This document shows positions 1 to 12,785 of a stretch of DNA of 64,000 nucleotides, piece after piece. Where the stretch lies: positions 62,001 to 126,000 of the forward strand of contig NW_002476405.1 in NCBI RefSeq assembly GCF_000189635.1. Reading direction: 5' to 3'. The DNA is from Tetrahymena thermophila SB210. Its lineage: Eukaryota > Ciliophora > Oligohymenophorea > Hymenostomatida > Tetrahymenidae. The notes beneath the pieces are model-generated. The model searched no databases, was not told the origin of the DNA, and saw nothing but the letters and a program-made list of their open reading frames with translations. Within the stretch, counting starts at the first letter, position 1. The number at the start of each line of letters is the position of its first letter. A program made the position numbers and the translations under genes.

Positions 1-453
1 ATGGTTATTAAATACTTTTATTACTTAATAATTTTACTCACCTTTATTGTTATCAGCTTGAGTATAGGATACTAAATTTATCTATAACAATCTGCTTCAT
101 GGTCTTAGTTAATTATTCCCTATTCGATTCAAGTTCTATCATTTGTCCTCTAAACAATAGTTTTGTTAATTTCCTTACTATATACTTTTCCGAAGTTACT
201 TTAGTTCAGTCTATTATTATCGATCTTAAATTTTATTTTTAGTTTTGTAATAATCGTTGTCTCTGGATTTATAGAGATGAATAATAATAGTCATAATAGT
301 GTAGGAACAAGATTAGCCGTATAAGTACCTTGTATGTTTATGCTTATGCTTTCTTTTATGCTCTATTAAGTTATTTTAGCTAGCACTAGAAGACTTCTTA
401 TTTTATTAAAACAGTTAGATTAAACTGAGTTTATAGATGGAAATTGTATTTGA
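1..453 (+). CDS. Four-span membrane protein, possibly partial at 5' end
   Basis: Reading TAA/TAG as Gln gives 150 residues ending at TGA 451-453. Four hydrophobic segments are visible, at about residues 4-24, 37-62, 68-92 and 107-128, with short polar linkers such as EMNNNSHNS between spans 3 and 4. The short polar tail ends EFIDGNCI. The topology resembles small ciliate tetraspan proteins, but no family motif (for example the CCG motif of tetraspanins) is present, so I assign no function. The ATG is exactly at the first base of the window and the frame may continue upstream, so the start is uncertain. It points away from the minus-strand paralog cluster that follows. Confidence 0.7.
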
Positions 454-983
454 ATTGAAAAATCTTACAATTAACAAACAACATTAAACTTTATCTAATT
501 ATAAATATTTAAAGTAATAAAAATTTTGAAACTGTCATGTTTTATTTCTACATTCAGTGGAAACCTTTTATATGTTTGCAATATTCAATCTTATTATAAA
601 TAGAAATTCAATACATTTTATAATTAATAAAGGAATATATAAAATTAATAATAAAATAAATAATTCAAATATATCCTGAAAGTTTAATTCAAAATAAAAG
701 ATTTATTTTCAAAATTGAAGGATGAATTAAAAAGTATTAAATTTAGTTTTGTAAAATTAAAATAATTACAAATAAAAGAATTAAAAATATTTTAATTTAG
801 AATTCCAAAATTTGTATTGTAAAAATAAATAATTATATCATTTAAACTAATAAAATAAAATATATTATGATATTTTATACAAAATTATTGATTGTATAAA
901 TCAAAAGAATTTTAAGAAATATTTTATTATCCAGCATAAAATTTTTATAAAAAAAGAAGTTTAAAACAAAATTAGAAATATTA
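454..983. other. Intergenic, no gene seen
   Basis: AT-rich spacer between two converging genes (plus-strand gene ending at 453, minus-strand gene ending at 984). It would hold both 3' UTRs. I see no structure or repeat. Confidence 0.6.
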
Positions 984-3159
984 TCAAAAATAATTTATTA
1001 AATTATTTTTTTTTGTTATTGAAGAAAAAATTCTTTAATCAACTTCACTCAAATCACAATTTTCCTAACATTTGATTAAGAATCTCTCTATATAATAGGT
1101 TTATAGTTTTTCACTTTGCAATATCGAGTACTGTCTTTCAAAATGGTTCAGTTTTTTTTTCTCCTCTTATTATAAAAGATTTAATTAAATACTAAGTTTT
1201 ATAAAGTTAATTTGAATTACAGTCGTAGCTTATCTTTTAATTTTTGTTTTATAAATCTAGATTCATAAAATTATCAGTCAAACCTACAAGTTGAATACTT
1301 GCCATTTAATCTAAACTGAGCAGCATACTCATAGCTTTTTTTAAAAATATCACATCCTTATATAGCTCATTTATATTAAGATTTTGTTAGACCTCTTGAC
1401 GCATTTTGTCCATTTATTTTTTTTCAACACCTTTAGATTGTAAGAATTCTTAGGATTTGAAAAATCTTTTAAATAAAAAAAATTTGTAAAAATTAATTTA
1501 TGTAAAAATAATTTTACTAAAATTTAAAAATAGTGCTTTAAATAACTTTTTTAATCTCGCTGTTTTTCATAATACTCAATTTTTAAGCAATTGCATTTCC
1601 TAGACACTTATTAAAGTCTTTTTCTTGTGTTTTTAATTCAACTTTGAAGTTGAGCTTTGGTAAATCATGCTATTTCTAAAAAAATGCTTGTTAGAGCTTT
1701 ATAAAATCTTTGCTTTACTTTCTATTGATTTTGTCACAATAGAATCTTTCTAAGACATTAAATCAAGTTTATCAATTTTTGAACTAAAAATAAAGTTTTT
1801 TGATTTGAATTTTTGATTATGAAAAGAAGAAAAAGAATTCGGGCTACTATTAATTTTGATTTCATCTTTAGATTATTTTTCATCTTCTACATTATATTTT
1901 TATTTTTAAAAGCTATTTATATGATCAAAATAACATTTAGAGCTTTATTTTTTAGATAAAAACTAAGATTAAAAATTTGGAAGAAATAAATTGGTTTTGT
2001 CCTATTGAGAATGAATTTCATCAGCAATTTCTTCTTATTAATTTTAAACTTGTAATAATATTTTATTTTTACTAAATAAATTATGATGCTAAAGTATTTA
2101 TGAGCACTTATCTTAGAATAAATTACTCATGACTAATGTAAAAAAGTCTTCTTTGATAAGTTTTTATGATAAAAATCTTCCAAAAACTCTAAAAATCACT
2201 ATTATAAAACTGATACTATTTACTAGTGCTAAAATTTAGGTAATTGTAGCATATTAAACTTGAATTTATTATACAATTTCATCCAATACAATTGTTATTT
2301 GATTGTATGGTCCAAAACCTGTTTGCAAAGAAAATTACCTATCAAAATTTTACATAGTCTAATCATACTAAATAGGAGATGAAAAATATTACTATCCTTA
2401 AATAATCAGACCTTATTTTACAGTAGTCTCTTGCATTTAAGTCCTTAAATTATTTATTATAACCTGATTAGAGTAACTGAAAGTGTAAAAAGACCTGTAG
2501 CTTGTCTATATTTACATTGAACTAGTGTTATATTGTTGTGTTTTTAGTTAAATGTTTAACCCAGCCTAGCCTCCATTTATGACATCGTCAATATCTTTTT
2601 ATGGAGCACAATTACTTGGAGTTGTTGTTTTAAAGCTATCTAAATCTAAACAACCATAGATATTAATTTGCAACTAAGACATGATACCATTAGAATTGTG
2701 GCGGAGTAGAGTATAATTTCTAATTGGTGAAAAGTCAATACAATTATAACCTTTTAACTCTGGAGCAGTGCATTGAATTACAGTCAAATTAATAATTTAA
2801 TATATGTTGTTTATAGTGTCTTGATAGTAAAATAAAGGATAGTAAACCAAATAAGTTTTGTTTTGTTAGACTTCATACTATTGAATAGATAAACTGTTGT
2901 TGTATTAAAATTAAAATCCAACAAGATCATCAGTTAGTTATATTTCTTTTCTATCAGAAGTTATAAAACTTTATGATTTATATAGCGGATCAATGAAGTT
3001 GTTTAAATATTAATTTAACAAATAAGCGAAATAAGAAACTACCAAAGTTATAGATGCTAATGATAACACAACTCCTTAAAGTGTGCTTTTCTTGTAATGT
3101 GATCCATCTAAATTAAAGTAAAATTCAGAAGAAAATAAATCGAATAGAAACATTTTCAT
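984..3159 (-). CDS. Two-span membrane protein, paralog 1 (frame change)
   Basis: First of three tandem minus-strand paralogs. ATG at 3157-3159, TGA at 984-986, introns 1466-1517 (52 nt) and 1166-1220 (55 nt), both GT..AG and at the same positions and phases as in the two sisters. The N-terminus has the family motif FDLFSSEFYFNLDG, then a membrane span at about residues 30-48. A long extracytoplasmic-type domain with conserved Cys follows (NIYGCLDLD, SNCAP-like). A second span lies near residue 305-325, then a Gln/Lys-rich helical tail ending DLSEVDQRI. Unlike the sisters, the first exon does not stay open. Homology to them switches frame by one base somewhere around 1675-1750, and a run of seven A at 1678-1684 is the likeliest place. 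One extra base there would give 689 aa, exactly the length of paralog 2. This could be an assembly error or a young pseudogene. Family function unknown; it looks ciliate-specific. Confidence 0.75.
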
Positions 3160-4079
3160 CTCTTTTAATCAAATTTTTTGACTATTTAATTTACTTCTAC
3201 TTTGTTTTAAATATGTTTATATTATTGATTAAATTTTATATATTTTAATCTTTGATTAAATTCCTTGTATTAAATATCATTTCTTCACCATAGAAACTAA
3301 AAGAATTATTTATCATACTTTGCTTCTTCATAAAGTAATTAATTAGAAATAAATTATCATTAATTTTTTAATTACTTTTTCAAAATCATAAAATGAGTAC
3401 TTTATCTTCAAATAAATTATATGCCACGAATTTTTTGAGTCTATTATAATTAAAATTTAGTCATTCATTAATACTGACTGGCAAATAAGATATAATAAAA
3501 TTGAATAAAAATTTATACCAGTAACTAAATAATTAATATTGTCTAGATTGGCAAACAATAAATTTCAAATATAAATACATAAACAATAGTCTTTTTAAAT
3601 TTAATAGTTTATCCTTATTCAATATAATTATTAATATAATATTTAAAAAAACGAAAACATAAATTATAAATGAGTATAAATATTAATCAATAATTATAAA
3701 TAAATTTGATAATATATTTTTAAATAATAAAAGTATCTGTTTTTTTAAAAAATAAAAGCAATATTTTATATGTTTATGTATACATTTTTGATAATTAAAA
3801 AATTCTTACCCCTCTATTATTATGGGTTAACCATTTATTTTTTAACTAAATTTTAATTTTCTTTTTTAATGTTCAAATTTTTTTATTTGTTAAAAGTTAT
3901 TTTTAAAATTAAAAAATGGATTTTAATAGAAAAAAATTTATAAAATAGCATTTCATTATAAATATAAAACAAATAATTATTATTAAACGAATAACTGATT
4001 GAATGATTATTAAAATTATTTATTTTATGGCTTAAATTTTTATTAATGAATTTTTACAAAACCAAACTTACTCTTGTGA
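3160..4079. other. Intergenic, no gene seen
   Basis: Spacer of about 0.9 kb between paralogs 1 and 2. It must contain the promoter of paralog 1 (transcribed leftward) and the 3' end of paralog 2. No recognisable element. Confidence 0.6.
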
Positions 4080-6260
4080 TCATTTTTTTTTTATTACTGA
4101 ATAAAGTATTCTTTTATCAATTTCACTTAAATTATCTGACTCCTAGCATTTTGTCAAGAATTTCTCAATATAATCAATTTATAATTACTATTATTTTAAA
4201 ACTGTATAAAATTTTTCAAAATGGTTTAATTTCTTTCTTTCCTCTATAAAATAAAAAATTTGTTAATGTTTAATAACATCTTTCAAAATTAAAAAAATAC
4301 ATTAGTAAATAATCTTAGAATCCTAGCTATTTAAATCTAGATTCATGTAATCATCAGTTAAACCAATAAGTTAAATAGCAGCCATTTAGTCCAAGCTGAG
4401 AATCATACTCATTGCTTTTTTTAAAAATATCAAATCCTAATACAATGAATTAATATTCTGATAATCCTATACTTCGTTTTACATTTTCTCCATTTATTTT
4501 TCTTTGATACCTCTAGAAGTTAGGTAATCTTTAACTTTAAAGCATCTTTTTTTAAAGAATTAAAAAAATAAAAAAATATTTGATTTTAAATTATTTTACT
4601 TAAATTTAAATATAGTATTTTAGATAGCTTATTTAATTGACAAGCTTTTCATAACTTACAATTTTTAAGAAATTGCATCATAAACTTTTTTTTTCTTTTC
4701 ACTTTATTACTTTTATAATTAATCTTTGAAATTACTCTTTTAAAATTATTGTTATTTGCTCTAAATTTTTAACTGTTTTTAGGCTTAACTTTCTTTTTAT
4801 TACTAGCTCAATATTTTACTATCTATTTGTTATGTTGATAAATATTCGTTCTTATTAATCAAATCAACTTTATCGACATTTGATAGGTTTAAAAATAATT
4901 TTTATTAATTTTAGTTATCTTTTTTTGCTGCTAAGGAATTTAAACTATTATCTAACTTAATATTACTTTTTTATTCATATTGAGCATCTATTTAAAGTAT
5001 TTATTTTTAAAAACTATTACTTTTATCTAGTTAAAGATATGATTTCTATCTTTTTTAAAAGAATCTATATTAAAAATCAGGTAGAAATAAACTCGCTTTC
5101 CTTTAATTTTCTTAAATATCATCTAAAAACTCTTCTTCTTTTTCTTAAGTTATCACTTAAATATCACATTCTCCCATTAAATTTTCTTTTTAAAGTATTT
5201 ACTAGCACTTTTCTTAAAAAAGGTTTCTTAAAATGAGAACAAAAAATTCTTTTCTAATCAAATTTTAAGATAAAAGTCTTGCCATAGTTCTAAAAATCAT
5301 AACTACAAAGCTAATACTATTAACAAGTGCCAAAATTTAGGTAATAGCAGGGTATTAAATTTATATAAACTACACAATTTCATCTAACTAAAGATTAACT
5401 TAGAGGTATGGTCCTAGACCGGTAGACAAAGAAAATTACTTATCATAAGTATATATTGTCTAACCATATTAAATAGGGGAAGAATAAAATTACTATCCTT
5501 AAATGATTAATCCTTGCTTCACATGAGTTTCTTGCATCTAAGCTTTTATAGTGCTCATCATGAATTAATTTGAGTAGCTGAAGCTTTCTAAAAACCTATA
5601 GTCGGTTTAAATCTCCATAGATGTAGTATTATATTATTATGTTTTTAGCCATAAAACCAAACCAGCTTAAGCTCCATTAATAACAGAATCTATTTCACTT
5701 TATGAGGCACAATTATTCGGAATTGTTGTTTTAATTTCATCTAAGTCTAAACATCCATATATATTTAAATATATCTAAGAAATAATGCTATTTTGATTAT
5801 CAAAGATAAGTGTATAATTGCTTAACTGAGAAAAATCAATACAATTGTAGCCTAATAGTTAAGAACTAGTGCATTAAACTACTTCTAAATTTATTACTTG
5901 ATAAATATTATTATTTGTGTCTTAATAATAAAAATAGGGATAATAAACCAAATATGTTTTATTCTAAATTGCTTGATACTAATCTATGGATAAACTATTA
6001 TTATAATTGAATTAAAATGCTAAAAGATCTTCAGTTAATGGCACTTCTTTTATAGTATTAGTAATAAAACTTTGTGATTTATATTATGGATCAATCATGT
6101 TATTTAGATATTACTAAAGTAAATAAGCAAAATAAGAAAGGACCAAAGTTATAGATAAAAATGAAAAAATTACACCTTAAATCGTACCTTTCTTATAATT
6201 CTAACCATCTAAATTAAAATAAAACTCAGAAGAGAATAAATCGTATTTATTAATTTTCAT
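4080..6260 (-). CDS. Two-span membrane protein, paralog 2
   Basis: Second tandem paralog. ATG 6258-6260, TGA 4080-4082. By homology two introns must be removed, 4546-4599 (54 nt) and 4244-4300 (57 nt), leaving 690 codons (689 aa). Both introns are multiples of three and free of TGA, so the unspliced sequence is one open frame; only comparison with the sisters reveals them. Start MKINKYDLFSSEFYFNLDG, first span about residues 30-48, second span about 303-325 (ALVNSISFVVMIF), then a Gln/Lys-rich tail predicted to be helical. The C-terminal block LDQMAAIQLIGLTDDYMNLD is strongly shared with both neighbours. The second span and an adjacent basic segment suggest both ends of the chain are on the same side of the membrane. 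No known domain recognised. Confidence 0.85.
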
Positions 6261-6848
6261 TATTTTATTCAATTTCTTAATATACTTATTTATTTAATAA
6301 GTTCTACTTTCTATTAATAATTTTAATAATCTTTGAATAATATTTAACTTTATTAATTTACTAATTAACAGCCCAAAATTATTTACTAAGCAAACCCTAT
6401 ATTTTTCATGTAAAGCATTATGGATTTTTATTTAGCATTTTATTAGTTATTTGCCAATTTAAAAAAACTTTTGACTGATGTAAAGAGAAAATAATAAAGG
6501 CTATTTTTAATTATAATTTTTTTATTTAATTTAGGGTTATCCTGATCTATAAATTTAGATAAGTTGAAATAGATTTAAATATATTTAAATTAACTTAAAA
6601 TAAATGAAGAAATAATTTAACATTTTAAAAATATTTATTCATAAAACATATTATATGTCGTAAATTCAAACTTAATAATATATAGTTTTAAGTAAATGGC
6701 TAGTTTTATAAAATGGAATTATCAAAAACATATCACAAATAAAAATAGTCTTGATTTTGTAAAATTAATGTTAACTAAAGTAAAATTTTACAATATTAAT
6801 ATAAATTTTTATAATATTGTGTCATGAAAGTAGTAGCCAAGAAAGGAT
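6261..6848. other. Intergenic, no gene seen
   Basis: AT-rich spacer between paralogs 2 and 3; nothing distinctive seen. Confidence 0.6.
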
Positions 6849-9006
6849 TCAATGTTTTTTTGAAATTGATTAAATTATTCTTTAATCAATTTCACTTAAA
6901 TCATCACCATCCTAACATTTTATTAAGAATCTTTCTATGTAATTAATCTATAGATTCTCTGATTATGATATTAAATACTACTTTTCAAAGTGATTTAGCT
7001 TATTTCTTTCCTCTATAAAAATAAAAATGAAATGAAAAAAAAAAATTTTAAATATTAAAAATTTACAATTGTATTATGATTCATTTTCTCTGTTTTCCAC
7101 ATCTATATTAATAAAGTTATCAGTAAGACTAATTAATTATATTGCAGCCATTTAATCTGTACTTAGTAAAATACTAACAGCTTTTTTTAAGAATATTATG
7201 TCTTTATACAATTCATATATATTTAGACTTTTCTATACTTCCTATTTAATTTTGTTCATTTGTTTTTCTTTCAAGCATAAAGACTATAGGTATTCTTTAG
7301 CTTAGAAGAATCTAATTTTACAAAATATTTTTTCATAAAAATAAATATCAAAAAATAGTTTACTTATACTTGAATATGGTTTTTTATATGGCTTATTTCA
7401 TTTCATTACTTTTCATAACTTTCAATTTTTGAGAAATAGCTTCACCAAAATTTTTCTTCCATTTAAAATGATCTTTCTTTAAAAAGTTGCTCTTTGGTAA
7501 TTCAGATTTGTTCACAGATTATCTTTAACTTGGAGTTTCTATTTTCTGCAAGCCAAATATTTTACTTTCTATTTATTGAGTGAATTGAGATTGGTTATAT
7601 GAAATTGTGTCACTTTTATCAAATTTCTATATATTTATAAAATTTTTTTATTTTGTTTATTAGCTCTTTGTGGAAGTTAAAGATATTAGACTGTCATTAA
7701 ATTTAATACTATCTTTTTATTTGTTATCATCATCTACTTATAATTTCTATCTTTAAAAACTATTACTTTAATCAAGATAAAAATTTGTATTTTATTTCCT
7801 ATCTAAAAATTTAGATTAAAAATTAGGTAGGTTCACATTCATCTTATTTTAATTTTCTGAAATTTCATCAGCAAATTCTTCTTCTCTATTCTATATTTGT
7901 ATTTAAATATCTTTTTTACTTATTAAATTCTCATGCTAGAGTATTTATTAGCATTTATCTTAAAAAAGATTTCTCAGAATGAGAACAAAAAAGTCTTCTT
8001 TGATTAAATTTTAAGAAATGAATCTTGCTATTACTCTACAAACCATAACAATGAAACTGACACTATTAACAAGTGCTAAAATTTGTGTAATTGTAGGATA
8101 TTAAATCTCTATATATTATACTATTTCATCCATTAAGAGAGTAACTTGGCAATAAGGTCCAACACCTGTTTATAAAGAAACTTACCTATCAAAGCTAAAA
8201 GTTGTTTAGTCATATTGGATAGGAGATGAATAAAATTACTAACCTTAAATTAATAAACCCTTTTTTACTTAAGTTTCTTACATTTAAGTCTTTAATGTAT
8301 TTAATATGAACTAGTTTGATAAGCTAAAGGTCTATATGAACCTATAGTTTGTCTAAATCTGCATAGAAGTAGTATTATATTATTAAGTTTTTAGTTAAAG
8401 TACTAAACCAGCCTAACCACCATTTATAACATCATCTATTTCACTTTAGGAAGCACAATTATTTGGAATAGTTGTTTTTATGCTATCTATATCTAAGCAA
8501 CCATAGATATTAATATATACCATTGACATAATATTATTAGCATTAGCACTGACAAGAGTGTAATTGCTAATTTTAGAAAAATCGATGCAGTTAAAACCTT
8601 TTAAATCAGGACTAGAACATTAGATAACATCCAAATTAATTACAGAATAAACATTTTTTTCAGTATCTTGATAGTAAAAATATGGATAATAAACTAAATA
8701 TGTCTTATTTTATAGGTTTTGATATTAATCAATTGATAAACTATTATTATATGTAAATTAAAACCCTATAAGGTCTTAAGTCAATTCTACTTCTTTTCTA
8801 TTATTTGTAATAAAACTTTGAGACTTAAATAATGGATCAATTAAGTTATTTAAATATAGGTGGAGTAAGTAAAAAAAGTAAGAAAGGATCAAAGTAATAG
8901 ATGCTAATGATAAAATCACACCATGGACAGTCCCTTTCTTAAAATGCGTTCCATCTAAGTTAAAGTAAAATTCAGAAGAAAATAAATCGAATTAAACTAT
9001 CTTCAT
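6849..9006 (-). CDS. Two-span membrane protein, paralog 3
   Basis: Third tandem paralog, probably intact. ATG 9004-9006, TGA 6849-6851. Introns 7312-7363 (52 nt) and 7013-7066 (54 nt) restore a continuous frame of 684 codons (683 aa). Both sit exactly where the sister genes have theirs. The N-terminal block FDLFSSEFYFNLDG, a span near residues 30-48, the Cys-containing middle domain and a second span near residues 305-325 are all conserved. The tail block STDQMAAIQLISLTDNFIN and the end DLSEIDQRI match the other two copies. The middle Gln/Lys-rich region between the second span and the first intron is the most divergent part among the three, which suggests a loosely constrained linker. Function unknown. 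Confidence 0.87.
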
Positions 9007-12000
9007 TATTTAAAAATAATTTATATTTATTTATTAAGTTCTACTTTGCCTTTTCTTTTAAATAAACGTATTAATTGATATAAAAATTTGCCTATTATTA
9101 TGCTAAAAAACTCAGCTATTTATTCATGTTACTTTGTTTAATTAATTTGAATTGGTTTAATTTTAGAAAGTTCTTTTTTACATTAACTTTAAATATTTGT
9201 GTTAATGAAAGTATTTTTTTAGTGTTATAATTGTATTTTTTAATTTTTAAAGTTGGTAATTTTTTAAATTTTGATTGAGATCAATAATAAATATTTTTAA
9301 AAAAGTAATATGAGTAATTTATTTGAAGTATGACATATAAATAGGTAATGTATATTACTAAATATTATTGAATTAAAAAACTCATTTATTAAAGATAATG
9401 CTTATATATAATTTAGATATTTTTCTAAAACATCAAAAAAAATTAATCACCCTTTAAAATAATTTTTACAATAAAAATCGTAGGAAAACAATATTTACAA
9501 AAATCCCATTAAAATAATATGGAAAAAGAATAAATCTTTATAATGAAATCAGTTAAGTTAAATGCATAAAAAGCAATTGTAACTTCAAAATATGTTCTCA
9601 AACATAGAATGATATTTCAAATGAATGACTTAATATTTTATTAATATAATTTGCTATTTAGGTTGTGAATTTAGAGATTTACTAAGATTAAAATAGACAT
9701 CAAACTTTTTTCTAGGTTAAATTACTTTTAATAAAATATAAAATAAAAATATTAAATAATTCTATTTATTATTTAATACATTTTTTTTATTATATTCATT
9801 CAGTATCTTTCCTTTAATTATACATTTATGGAAACAAATCTTTTAATTTTAAGAAAAGGTCTTTTAATTTTTTATATTTGTGAGTCTTCTATCCCATTAA
9901 ACCTTTAAATTTATTTTTTTTAAAAATAATTTAAATTTTGATAGAGAAATTTGTAATATCTAAAACAAAAAAAACTGTTTTTACTCAAGGTAAAGTCTCA
10001 AAGTTTTGAGATTAGTGCATCTTGCTAATTAAAGACCTAAAGCTGATGCACATGTATTACTTAGAGAATTGCGACTTTTTAAGTTTTAAAAAAAATTAAT
10101 ATAATAATTAAATAGAATTTGAATTTGTGATAAAATAATTAAACAGAGTTTATTGCTTTATATTTATTTTTAAATTAAAAAATGAAAATTAAAAAAAAAA
10201 AACAACTATTTTTACCGAAGATCGATTATCAAATTTTAGAGATTAGTACAATTTGCTAAAGCAGAACATAAGGCAAATACCCCTTCATCATAAATTTAAT
10301 TGTCACTATTTAAATAAAGAAGAAAATATAGAAAAAAAAGAAGTAATAAAAAATTATTAATCAGAAAAAGAAGCATTAAAAAATAAGTTAAATTTTGAAA
10401 AAATAATAATATGAAAAATAAATCAAATTTTATATCCATTTATATATTAAAAATATGACAATTAAAACAGATAAACTCATTTACCCTAAATAAACTTATA
10501 AATTTGTGATATTAAGGCACTTTGCTAAAGCTTATCCTAAATCTTTTACACCACTTTTACTAATTTATTTGCTACTTTTTAAATATTGTAGAAAAAATAA
10601 TTAGTTTGTCTAAAGGTAAATAAAAATAAATAAAATATTATATATAAAGCAAGAATCAAAAAAAGTTAAAAATTAAAAAAAATAAGAAGAAGGAGAAAAA
10701 AAATTTATAATTTGAATACAAATTCAAGAGTTAAGTTACTTTAAATTTATTTTTTATTAAATAATATCAAAATAGTATATTAAATAATTTTATCTACCAT
10801 AAGTTAAGTTTCAAATCAGAGAGATTATCACATTTTGCTAGAGCAGAGCTTAGATTTGATACAACTAAATCACCGTATTCATAGGAACTTTTTAAAAGTT
10901 GAAGAAAAAGAAATTATTAAGAAGGAAAAAATCAAGAAAAAATATGAAATAAATTTAATAGTGTATGAAAAATTAAAATTAAAAAATTTAATAAAAATTT
11001 AAAGAAAATAAATGATTTTATTTATTTTAAAAAAATAGATCTCCATATTTCCTTAAAGTAAACTAAAATTACAAATAAATATTTTACTTTTATTCATAAT
11101 ATATTAATTTTTTAAATTATATGAGATTTTAATGAGGAGCTTTAAAACTATTTTAATTAAAAAAAAAATTAAAGAATGACTAATAATAAAAAATTATGTC
11201 TTGTAGTTTTTTAAAATATTTCTACTATTATATCATCTATTTTTTTTTTTTGTAAATTCAATAACAATTTAATATAAAATTAATTATACAATATTTAAAA
11301 ACAAATAAATAGCAAATTTTAAATTAATCAAAGTATATTAAATATAAATTTATATCAAATTTGGACTGAGTACAACCAGATACTTTACAATAAATATTTG
11401 TATTTTTATATTATATCGTAAATCTATTTTTGATTTTTAAAAAATTTTATATTGTTAATATTAGTATTTATTCTGTCAACATTTATTTACATATATTTAT
11501 ATATTTGTATTAGCTTTATTTGAAATTTATTTTATACTTTACTTACCTCTATTATAATTATATTTTCTTTAGTGTGAAATTTCTTAGCCAATTATTGGTA
11601 TTTCTTACTGTAAGAAATTATATATTTATTTAATGAAATACAAATTAAGAGTATTTAATCTAGCATTCTTAATTATTATCATAAATATTTCTCAATTAAT
11701 AAGTACTTTTTTTGATTGGTTGCATTATTAATTTAGTGAAATCTAGCCTATTTTTTTTATAAAAGAAATTTACATTTAATTTTACAAATATTTTTTTTAA
11801 TTCTACTGTTTATAGGATATAACATATATTTTCATGCAAGTTTGACATATTTGTTAAACCATTATTCAAAATAAACTTTTAAAGTTAATTATATTAAAAG
11901 TCTTTTTTACTTCAAATACTTTAAAAATAATTTAAGAAGTAAGTAATTTAATTTATTTTGTCTATTTTAAATTGATTATTGGTTACATATATTTAAAAAG

Positions 12001-12785
12001 AGAACTTTACACTTTTTTTCTTTAAAAAATACAATTTATTATCATAGCAATATAATTTATTTTCAAAATATTTCAAAGACGCACTTTTATTTTTTTAATT
12101 AATTATTTTACTTGAGATTTTATTATTTTATTTATTTAAATATTTAAAAATATTAATCAATTATTTATTTAGATTTTATCAAGTAAGTTCATTCTATTAA
12201 GACTAATTTATTTTATTATCAAATATTAAGAAAGACGTGATTCGACACCCATTTATCTAGAAATTAAAAGAAATTTAGTAAATAAAAATAAAGTAACCAT
12301 TTAAAACCAGTTTAAATATTTATTTTAATATTTGAATAAACGGCATGAATTTTGAAGAAAATAGAAAAAAAATCATTTTTTTATTTAAAATATTTAATAT
12401 AATTTAGAATTTTCAGAATTATTAAATTTCCTTATTTATAATTTACAAGTAGTAGAAGAAGGTAAAAAGTAAATATAGATTTTTTTAAGTTAAGATATCT
12501 TTATGTTATGATAGGATAAGATTTTTTCTTTTTATTCACTGCAATTTATAGTTCATTTAAAAGTAAGGTATATTTTTGATTAGTTATCATATGCATTTTC
12601 AATTAATTTTGAGAAAATTTTAATTTCTTTACTTTTAATTTGAGAAATAAAATTAAACAAAACAAGTGTATTTAAGAAATTAGTTTATCAATAAAATAAA
12701 TAGGCTAAAGAGTGTTAAAAAGTAATAGTCCTTGTTTTGCTAACAACTTTTTATAAAAAACTTTAAGATTAATAACTAAGTTGAA
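9007..12785. other. Gene-poor region, 3.8 kb
   Basis: No open frame with protein-like composition was found on either strand under the ciliate code. The only structure I see is a family of four degenerate short repeats at about 9,975-10,900 (listed separately). The promoters of the leftward paralog 3 and of the rightward giant gene must both lie here. Confidence 0.6.
9975..10900 (+). repeat. Four degenerate copies of a ~115-bp repeat
   Basis: Four blocks starting near 9,977, 10,204, 10,468 and 10,786 share an ordered series of words. These are TTTTACC-like, then TCAAATTTT, then GAGATTAG, then a CATTTTGCTAAAGCAGA-like core, and finally ACTTTTTAA followed by a purine run. Spacing is irregular (about 227, 264 and 318 bp), so these look like dispersed insertions or an old, decayed tandem array. 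The shared core is richer in G and C than the surroundings. Coding potential is nil. They could be decayed small RNA genes or an unnamed short interspersed repeat. Confidence 0.55.
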
